Source of the DNA: CAVSRC01 sp963785065
Lineage (GTDB): Bacteria > Pseudomonadota > Alphaproteobacteria > Rhizobiales > Kaistiaceae
Assembly (NCBI GenBank): GCA_963785065.1
Contig: CAWATX010000004.1
Coordinates: 372,001-436,000 of the forward strand
Length of the DNA: 64,000 bases
Direction: 5' to 3'
Under the pieces are notes generated by a model that was not told where the DNA came from, made no database searches, and saw only the letters and a list, made by a program, of their open reading frames with translations. Each line of letters opens with the position of its first letter. Position 1 is the stretch's first letter. Of the stretch, positions 52,499-59,146 are shown piece after piece. The position numbers and the translations under genes are program-made.

Positions 52499-53449
52499 AT
52501 GGTTGCGACAGTCTTCATCGATGGCGAGGCCGGCACCACCGGCCTGCAGATCAGGCAGCGGCTCGAAGGCCGTGCCGACCTTGAGCTGCTGTCGATTGCA
52601 GCGGAGCGCCGCAAGGACGCCGGCGCACGCGCGGAGCTGCTCAACGGCGCTGATGCGGTGATCCTGTGCCTGCCCGACGACGCTGCGCGCGAGGCCGTCG
52701 GCCTCATCACCAGCAACAGCGTGCGGGTGATCGACGCCTCCACCGCCCACCGCGTCGCCGACGGCTGGACCTTCGGCTTTCCGGAGATGGACGCCGGCCA
52801 GCGGGCGGCGATCGCCGCGGCGCGCCGCGTTACCAATCCCGGCTGCTGGTCGACCGGCGCCATCGGCCTCGTGCGGCCGCTCACCACCGCCGGCATCGTG
52901 CCGGCCGACATGCCGCTCACCATCTTCGGCATCTCGGGCTATTCCGGCGGCGGCAAGGCGCTGATCGCTGCCTTCGAGGACACGGCGGCGGCGAACCATA
53001 CCGAGGACCGCGCACGCATCTACGCGCTCACCCTTCAGCACAAGCATGTGCCGGAGATCATGAAGCATGGCGGACTCGCCATGCGCCCGGTCTTCGCGCC
53101 CTCGGTCGGCCGCTACTACAAGGGCATGATCGTCGAGGTGCCGCTCTCTCTCGACGCGCTTCCCGGCAGGCCCAAGCTCGCCGACATCCACTCTGTCCTC
53201 AGCGAACGCTATGCCGGCGAGCGCTTCGTCGAGGTGGTTCCGCTGGAAGAGAGTGCCAAGCTCAGCGGCCTGCAACCGGAGGCGCTGAACGGCACCAACC
53301 GCATGCAGCTCTACGTCTTCGGCTCGGACGAGGTGCGCCAGGCGCGCCTGGTGGCGCTGCTCGACAATCTCGGCAAGGGCGCCTCGGGCGCGGCGGTACA
53401 GAACCTCAATCTGATGCTCGGGCTCGACGAGGCCGCCGGGCTCGCCTGA
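52499..53449 (+). CDS. argC: N-acetyl-gamma-glutamyl-phosphate reductase, short (type 2) form
   Basis: 316 residues; NADPH reduction of N-acetylglutamyl phosphate in arginine synthesis. N-terminal VFIDGEAGTTGLQIRQRL, catalytic Cys116 in VTNPGCWSTGAIGLVRPL, and GYSGGGKALIAAFE. Length fits the 310-residue class. ATG 52499 follows ACGGAGGTCCGCG; a frame start at 52421 would overlap the terminator. Confidence 0.93.
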   Translation: MVATVFIDGEAGTTGLQIRQRLEGRADLELLSIAAERRKDAGARAELLNGADAVILCLPDDAAREAVGLITSNSVRVIDASTAHRVADGWTFGFPEMDAGQRAAIAAARRVTNPGCWSTGAIGLVRPLTTAGIVPADMPLTIFGISGYSGGGKALIAAFEDTAAANHTEDRARIYALTLQHKHVPEIMKHGGLAMRPVFAPSVGRYYKGMIVEVPLSLDALPGRPKLADIHSVLSERYAGERFVEVVPLEESAKLSGLQPEALNGTNRMQLYVFGSDEVRQARLVALLDNLGKGASGAAVQNLNLMLGLDEAAGLA

Positions 53450-53452
53450 GCC

Positions 53453-54526
53453 TCAGGTCGTGGCCTTCACCGTGGCCGTCGGCATCGCCGGCCACATGCG
53501 GCGCAGGTTGACCACCGCGGCAATCAGCACGACCATCGCGCCGAGCTGATGGGTGAGCGCGACATCGAGCGGCACCACCATCAACAGTGTGGTGACGCCG
53601 AGCATCGCCTGCAAGGTGACCAGAAGCGCCAGCCCCAGCGCCGAACGCGCATAGGGCGTATAGCGCGCCTGAAAGGCGTGGGCCCAGGCGAGCGCGAAGA
53701 GCACATAGGCGCCGAGGCGGTGGTCGAACTGCACCGTCAGAACGCTCTCGAAGAGATTGCGCCACCACGGTGACAGGCTGAACAGGCCGGAGGGAACCAG
53801 CGTACCGTCCATCAGCGGCCAGGTATTGTAGGTGAGCCCGGCATGCAGGCCGGCGGTGAGGCCGCCGAGGAAGATCTGCACGAAGGTCAGGCCGACCAGC
53901 GCCCCGGCCATGCCGCGCAGTCGGTGGCGGGCGCCGTTCAGCGGGCTGGGGCCGAGTCCACGCGCCAGCCACACCGTGTAGGCGAGGATCAGCGCCGCGA
54001 ATGTCAGATGGATCGCCAGCCGGTACTGGCTCACGCTGGTGCGCACGCTGAGGCCGCTCTTCACCATCCACCAGCCGACCAGGCCCTGCAGTCCGCCGAG
54101 CAGGAAGAGCGCCACCAGACGCGGTTTCAGGCGCGGCTCGATGCGGCCCGTCGCCCAGAAGAAGATCAGCGGCAGCAGCACAACCACGCCGATCAGCCGG
54201 CCGAGCAGACGGTGGCTCCATTCCCACCAGAAAATGCCCTGGAACTCGGCCAGCGTCATGCCCTTGTTGAGCTGCTGGTATTGCGGGATCTGCTGGTAGC
54301 GGGAGAACTCCTCCTGCCACTGGGCCAAGTTCAGCGGCGGGACGACGCCGTGGATCGGCTGCCATTCGGTGATCGACAGGCCGGATTGGGTGAGCCGCGT
54401 GGCGCCGCCGACCACCACCATGGCGACGATCATCAGAGTGACCACGGCGAGCCACGCCCGCACCATCGCGCGGTCGCGACCAGGGTCTCTCACCGATATG
54501 GACTGACTGCCGGCGATACTTGCCAA
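53453..54526 (-). CDS. ctaA: Heme A synthase (COX15/CtaA)
   Basis: 357-residue membrane enzyme that oxidises the heme O methyl group to give heme A for cytochrome c oxidase. Eight helices. Heme-ligating histidines lie in WEWSHRLLGRLIG, AIHLTFAAL, QFDHRLGAYVLFALAWAH and ALTHQLGAM. GGATRLTQSGLSITEWQPI in the first loop is the family signature. Start ATG 54526. The stop lies 3 bp from the convergent argC stop. Confidence 0.94.
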   Translation of the reverse strand: MASIAGSQSISVRDPGRDRAMVRAWLAVVTLMIVAMVVVGGATRLTQSGLSITEWQPIHGVVPPLNLAQWQEEFSRYQQIPQYQQLNKGMTLAEFQGIFWWEWSHRLLGRLIGVVVLLPLIFFWATGRIEPRLKPRLVALFLLGGLQGLVGWWMVKSGLSVRTSVSQYRLAIHLTFAALILAYTVWLARGLGPSPLNGARHRLRGMAGALVGLTFVQIFLGGLTAGLHAGLTYNTWPLMDGTLVPSGLFSLSPWWRNLFESVLTVQFDHRLGAYVLFALAWAHAFQARYTPYARSALGLALLVTLQAMLGVTTLLMVVPLDVALTHQLGAMVVLIAAVVNLRRMWPAMPTATVKATT

Positions 54527-54625
54527 GAACGCTGCTCCTCGGGCATTGGGTTACAGGACAGCCGCCCCTTCGGGCAAGCGTGCACACGGTGCGGCCTTTA
54601 GTCCAATTCCAAGGAGTGAACTGCC

Positions 54626-54841
54626 CTGCCCCGTACCGTCCGCAAGCTGATCGGCGCCGTCATCCTGGTCGTCTTCGTGCCGTTCTATGCGCTGGTGGCG
54701 ATGACCATCGGCGCCGCGCGCCTGCCCGGCACCTCGCTCTGGGTGCAGACGGCCTTCTATGCCGTCGCCGGGCTGATCTGGGTCATCCCCGCCGGCTTCA
54801 TCATCAAGTGGATGCAGCGTCCCGACCGGGGCGAGGAATAG
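54626..54841 (+). CDS. DUF2842 membrane protein, probable CTG start
   Basis: 71 residues with two transmembrane helices: LPRTVRKLIGAVILVVFVPF at the N-terminus, and VQTAFYAVAGLIWVIPAGFI followed by IKWMQRPD. This is the DUF2842 pattern (MPxRxRKLIG...WxxPxxxxIxWMxRPD). No ATG, GTG or TTG precedes RKLIG in frame after the TGA at 54617-54619. CTG at 54626 stands exactly where family members start, with AAGGAG ending 9 nt upstream. Divergent from ctaA, its usual partner. Confidence 0.8.
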   Translation: MPRTVRKLIGAVILVVFVPFYALVAMTIGAARLPGTSLWVQTAFYAVAGLIWVIPAGFIIKWMQRPDRGEE

Positions 54842-54947
54842 GCGCTGCCACAGGCACGCGCCCCCTCACCCGCCTCGCGACCTCTCCCCAGCGGAGAGAG
54901 GGACTGAGAGGGAGCCGAAATCCCGGAAAGTGCCGAGACGCTTGGTC
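54842..54947. other. Gap between DUF2842 gene and polysaccharide gene
   Basis: No gene. Contains the imperfect dyad CCTCTCCCCAGCGGAGAGAGG around 54890-54902, of the kind seen in dispersed alphaproteobacterial intergenic palindromes; it may stop both convergent transcripts. Confidence 0.35.
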
Positions 54948-57155
54948 CTAGGCCGCGGCGCCCGCGGCCGCCTTCTCGCGCGGCATCAGCGGCTCCTCGC
55001 CTGCCTCGGGCTCGCGCGCCGGAGCGTCGGGATCGACCATCAGCAGCACGATGCGGGCGTCGCTGGCCACCGTGATGCGGTCGAAGGCACCCTTGGTGCG
55101 TGGATCGGACGCACCGTATTCGCTCACCACCACGGCAAGGTCCGCCGTCACGCCGAGCGTCGCAATCATTTCGTCGCCGGCATCGAGGATGACGCAGTCA
55201 TAGGTCAGCGCCAGCGCCGAGAGGATGGTCTCCAGCCGCTCCTTGTCGAGATTGGCCGCAGCGAGCGGGGCATGCCCGGCAGGAATGAAATGCACACGTG
55301 AGCGCCGGTCGCGGAAGATGACCTGAGCGAATGAGGCTTCCCCGTCGAAGAGGTCGGAGAAGCCGGGCAGGTCCGTCTCCTCGCTCATCGAGACCGTGTT
55401 GGCGTTGTCGCCGCGCAGATCGACCACCACGGTGCGCGTATCGGCCCGTGCCAAGGCACGCGCCAACGCCACCGCCGCCAACGGCCGTCCGTTGTCGTCC
55501 GAGCCCTCGGCCAGCGTCACCAGCACCCGCTTGGCGCCGTCGGCTATGATCTCGCCGGTGATGGCCGCCAGCAATTCCTCCACTCGGTCGACCAGATCGG
55601 GCGCCAGCGTCGGTTCCGCCGGCATCATGCGCCGCACGCTGTGATCGTCGGCCCAGCGCAGATGACCGCCCACCGGCATGGCGTCGGGCACCGGCGGAAC
55701 GACGTCGTCGAAGGCGACGCGGCGCATCGGCCGGCCGCTCGCCAGCTCGCGCAACAGCACGAAGGCGATGGCCAGGATCAGCGCCACCGCTGCGGCGGCG
55801 CTGCTCATCGGCACCAGCTTCGGAAAGCTCGGCTCGCTGGATATGGCGGCCTGCGAGATGACGCGTGCATCGGCCGGCGGCAGGCTCGCCTGCTCGCGCG
55901 ACACTGCCTCGCGATAGCGCCTGAGATAGACATCGAGCAGATCGCGCTGGGCAGCGGCCTCGCGTTGCAGCGCGGCCAGTTCGACGCCGGCGTCGTTGGC
56001 CTGGCCGGTCGCCACCTTCTGCTGCGACAGCGCGGCGTTGAGTTCCTTCGCGCGCGCCTGGTTGAGTGCCACCTCGGCGTCGAGGGCATCGACGATCTTG
56101 TGCAATTCGGTGGCGATCTGCCGGTCGAGGTCGGCGACCTGGGCCTTCAGCTCGCGCATGCGCGGATGCTCCGGCCCCAGCGTCACCGAAAGCTGCGCCA
56201 CCTGCGAGCGCAGCGCCACTTCCTGCTCGACCAGCCGCTGGATCAGCGGCGAATTGAGCACTTCGGGAACGTTCGGCGTCACGCCCGCCTTGAGCGCGGC
56301 GCGGATCTGGTCGGCCTTGGCCTGGGCGTCGGCCATGGTGCTGCGCACCTTTGCGAGCTCGGTCGAGAGATCGCCGAGCTGCTGCTGCGGCAGCGTGGTG
56401 TTGGCGAGCGAGCCCGAGGCGAACAGATCGTTCTTGCTGCGGAAGGTCTCGACCTTGGCCTCGGCGTCCTTCACCTTGGTGCGCAATTCGCCGATCTGCG
56501 CCGACAGATATTGGGCGGCGTCAGCGGTCGAGGTGCGCTTGGCCTCGCGCTGCAGGGCGATGTAGCCCTCGGCGATGGCGTTGGCGGCATCGGCGGCAAG
56601 CGCCGGGTCGGTCGAATCGAACTCGATGACGATCACCCGCGACTTGTCGACCGCATAGACCGAAAGGCGCTTGTAATAGGTGTCGAGCACCAGGTCCTCG
56701 ACCGAGCGGCCGGTCTTTGGCGCCAGGCCGACCATCTTGAGAAGCTTGTCGACATACGAGCTTCCCCTCAGCGTCGGGTTGAATTCCGCCTTGCTGGCGA
56801 GGTCGAGCTTGGCGGCGACGCTCTTGGCGAGGTCGCGCGAGCGGATGAGCTGCACCTGGCTGGTGATCGCCTGCTCGTCCAGCGCCGCTGCGGCGTCGCC
56901 GGGATTGACCTGGGTGGCCTGGGTAAGGGCCGACTCACCGGCCTGGATGAGAATCGTCGTCTGGGACGTATAAAGCGGCTTGACCAAGCCCAGGCCGTAA
57001 TAGGTGCCCGCGCCGACAAGCAGCACGAACACAAGGATATACGGCAGCTTTCTCAACAATGTTGAGAACAGCGCGCGGAGATCGATCTCCATCTCTGTGG
57101 CCGTGGCGGTCGGTGTGTCCATCGCAAGACTCGGTCCTGAGTTGTGACCGATCAT
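54948..57155 (-). CDS. Polysaccharide co-polymerase/BY-kinase-like chain-length protein (Wzc/ExoP type) with degenerate nucleotide site
   Basis: 735 residues. Wzz-type N-terminal domain with first helix at about 36-56 (LPYILVFVLLVGAGTYYGLGL), a long coiled-coil periplasmic part (residues 200-430), a second helix near 450-468 and a C-terminal ATPase-like domain. The Walker A position reads VTLAEGSDDNGRPLAAV with no GKT/GKS. Walker A-prime is weak (TVVVDLRGDN). There is no tyrosine-rich tail. It should regulate chain length and export but probably does not phosphorylate. Divergent from the Wza-like gene across a CtrA-type region. Confidence 0.8.
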   Translation of the reverse strand: MIGHNSGPSLAMDTPTATATEMEIDLRALFSTLLRKLPYILVFVLLVGAGTYYGLGLVKPLYTSQTTILIQAGESALTQATQVNPGDAAAALDEQAITSQVQLIRSRDLAKSVAAKLDLASKAEFNPTLRGSSYVDKLLKMVGLAPKTGRSVEDLVLDTYYKRLSVYAVDKSRVIVIEFDSTDPALAADAANAIAEGYIALQREAKRTSTADAAQYLSAQIGELRTKVKDAEAKVETFRSKNDLFASGSLANTTLPQQQLGDLSTELAKVRSTMADAQAKADQIRAALKAGVTPNVPEVLNSPLIQRLVEQEVALRSQVAQLSVTLGPEHPRMRELKAQVADLDRQIATELHKIVDALDAEVALNQARAKELNAALSQQKVATGQANDAGVELAALQREAAAQRDLLDVYLRRYREAVSREQASLPPADARVISQAAISSEPSFPKLVPMSSAAAAVALILAIAFVLLRELASGRPMRRVAFDDVVPPVPDAMPVGGHLRWADDHSVRRMMPAEPTLAPDLVDRVEELLAAITGEIIADGAKRVLVTLAEGSDDNGRPLAAVALARALARADTRTVVVDLRGDNANTVSMSEETDLPGFSDLFDGEASFAQVIFRDRRSRVHFIPAGHAPLAAANLDKERLETILSALALTYDCVILDAGDEMIATLGVTADLAVVVSEYGASDPRTKGAFDRITVASDARIVLLMVDPDAPAREPEAGEEPLMPREKAAAGAAA

Positions 57156-57199
57156 CTCGATTCATGGTAATCACATCGTTAACGCGCCGCCCGATCGTC

Positions 57200-57235
57200 C
57201 TAACCATTCGTTAATCTTGCTTAACGCCTCGTTAA
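57200..57235. promoter_or_regulatory. Two CtrA-type boxes in the divergent polysaccharide promoter
   Basis: TTAA-CGCCTCG-TTAA (57221-57235) matches the CtrA consensus TTAA-N7-TTAA exactly. CTAA-CCATTCG-TTAA (57200-57214) is one base off. A further GTTAAC lies at 57179-57184 and TTAACC at 57270-57275. They lie between the divergent Wzc-like and Wza-like genes, so the cell-cycle regulator CtrA may control one or both. Confidence 0.65.
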
Positions 57236-57329
57236 ATACTTTCGGGTCGCGAGTCGCTTTTACTCGCTCTTAACCATAATCGCCGGATAGTCCGCATCAG
57301 CCACCGCGGCATCAAAGCAGAGCCGGCTC

Positions 57330-57890
57330 ATGCGTTCCCTTGGACTCTTCCTCCTGCTGATCGGCCTCACATCGCTCGCCGGTTGCGCCAACGCGCCCGC
57401 GGTCAAGGACGGCTATCACCCCGAACTGGTATCCGCCTACCACCTCGACGCCGGCGACCGGGTACGCGTCATCGTCTTCGGCCAGACCGACCTGTCCAAC
57501 ACCTATATCGTCGACCAGGCCGGCAACCTCTCCATGCCGCTCATTGGAACGGTGCCGGCGCGCGGCCGCTCGACAGCCGAGATCGAAACCGCGGTCGCCC
57601 AGCGCCTGCGCAAGGGCTATATCCGCAATCCCGACGTTTCGGTCGAGATCGACCGCTATCGTCCGTTCTTCGTCATGGGCGAGGTCACCGCCGCCGGGCA
57701 GTATCCCTACGTTCCGGGCATGACGGTGCAGCAGGCGGTGGCGATCGCCGGCGGCTTCACGCCGCGCGCCGATGTCTATTCGGTGCAGGTCACACGCAGC
57801 GTCGACGGCGAGATCGGCACGGCCATGCTGCCGCTTGCCGATGCGATCCGGCCCGGCGACACCATCTATGTGCGTGAGCGCCACTTCTGA
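57330..57890 (+). CDS. Polysaccharide export lipoprotein (Wza/ExoF-like, short)
   Basis: 186 residues. Lipobox LTSLAGC (Cys about 19), then the poly-export domain (YHLDAGDRVRVIVFGQTDLSNTY; AGNLSMPLIGTVPARGRS) and one SLBB domain (FFVMGEVTAAGQYPYVPGM; VQQAVAIAGGFTPRA). It lacks the extra SLBB repeats and C-terminal helix of E. coli Wza, as is common in alphaproteobacteria. Outer-membrane/periplasmic channel part. Confidence 0.9.
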   Translation: MRSLGLFLLLIGLTSLAGCANAPAVKDGYHPELVSAYHLDAGDRVRVIVFGQTDLSNTYIVDQAGNLSMPLIGTVPARGRSTAEIETAVAQRLRKGYIRNPDVSVEIDRYRPFFVMGEVTAAGQYPYVPGMTVQQAVAIAGGFTPRADVYSVQVTRSVDGEIGTAMLPLADAIRPGDTIYVRERHF

Positions 57891-57914
57891 CGTGAGCACG
57901 ACGGGGCGACGCCC

Positions 57915-59039
57915 GTGAAGATTGTCCACTGCTTCCGCGAACCGGCCGGTGGCCTGTTTCGCCATGTTCGCGACCTCGCCGAGGCGCAGCAGGGCGCCGG
58001 CCATGACGTCGGCGTGGTCTGCAATTCCTCCGTCGGTGACAGCCTCGACGAGAGGCTGCTCGAAGACCTGAAGCCGTTCCTTTCGCTCGGCCTCATCCGC
58101 TTTCCCATGCGCCGCCAGATGGCGCCGTCCGATCTCGCCGCCGCCTGGCGCATCGCCGGCAAGGTGCGGCCGCTTGCTCCCGATGTGCTGCATGGGCAGG
58201 GCGCCAAGGGTGGTGCCTATGCGCGCACCATCGGCACCCTCTTGCGGGCAACTGGTAACCGCGTCGCCCGCTTCTATACGCCGCACGGCGGCAGCCTGCA
58301 CTTCGACGCCAAGTCGGGCGCCGGCCGGGTCTATTTCCTGGCCGAGCGCGGCCTCGGCCGCATGACCGACGGCTTCATCTTCGTCAGCCAATACGAGGCC
58401 ACCACCTACGCTGCCAAAGTCGGGCGCCCGCGCGCCGCCATCAGCATCATCCCCAACGGCCTCAGGCCGGAGGAGTTCGAGCCGGTCGCCGCCCTCCCCG
58501 GCGCCGCCGATTTCCTCTTCATCGGCACCTTGCGCGCGTTGAAAGGCCCGGACGTCTTCCTTTCGGCGCTTGCCCTCCTCGGCAGCGATGCCGACACCGC
58601 GCCGAGCGCAGTCATCGTCGGCGGCGGCGAGGAGAAGCCGCACTTCGTCGACATGGCCGGCGGGCTCGGCCTCGGCGACCGGGTGAACTTCCGCGACCCC
58701 ATGCCGGCGCGCGAGGCCTTTGCGCTGGCCCGCGCGGTGGTGGTGCCGTCTCGGGCGGAATCGATGCCCTATGTGGTGCTCGAGGCGATCGCCGCCGGCA
58801 AGCCGATGATCGCTACCCGCGTCGGCGGCATTCCGGAGATCTTCGGTGCCGAATCCGGCCGCCTGGTGGCTCCGGGCGAGGTCGGCGAGTTGGCCAACGC
58901 CATGGCCGCCATGCGCAAGGCGCCGGAGGCCGCCAGCGCCGCCGCGGAGCGGCTCAAGGCGCAAATCCAGTCCAAATTCACCGTTGCCGCCATGGCTGCG
59001 GCGATCGAAGCCGCCTACGCCGCCGCAAGGGCACGTTAA
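57915..59039 (+). CDS. Glycosyltransferase family 4
   Basis: 374 residues from GTG 57915. N-terminal domain MKIVHCFREPAGGLFRHVRDLAEAQ; C-terminal nucleotide-sugar domain with FLFIGTLRALKGPDVFLSAL and the EX7E region PSRAESMPYVVLEAIAAGKP. Retaining GT-B enzyme acting on the cytoplasmic face, adding a sugar to the lipid-linked repeat unit of the neighbouring polysaccharide system. Confidence 0.9.
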   Translation: MKIVHCFREPAGGLFRHVRDLAEAQQGAGHDVGVVCNSSVGDSLDERLLEDLKPFLSLGLIRFPMRRQMAPSDLAAAWRIAGKVRPLAPDVLHGQGAKGGAYARTIGTLLRATGNRVARFYTPHGGSLHFDAKSGAGRVYFLAERGLGRMTDGFIFVSQYEATTYAAKVGRPRAAISIIPNGLRPEEFEPVAALPGAADFLFIGTLRALKGPDVFLSALALLGSDADTAPSAVIVGGGEEKPHFVDMAGGLGLGDRVNFRDPMPAREAFALARAVVVPSRAESMPYVVLEAIAAGKPMIATRVGGIPEIFGAESGRLVAPGEVGELANAMAAMRKAPEAASAAAERLKAQIQSKFTVAAMAAAIEAAYAAARAR

Positions 59040-59146
59040 GGATAAACCGCGGTCGATCCGGTTTTAGTCATCCGAACAAGCGTTTGTTAGCCGCGATCCC
59101 CTAAGGATTGGCGCGGGGTAGTAGGGGTCGAGCGGACGCTTGTGAG

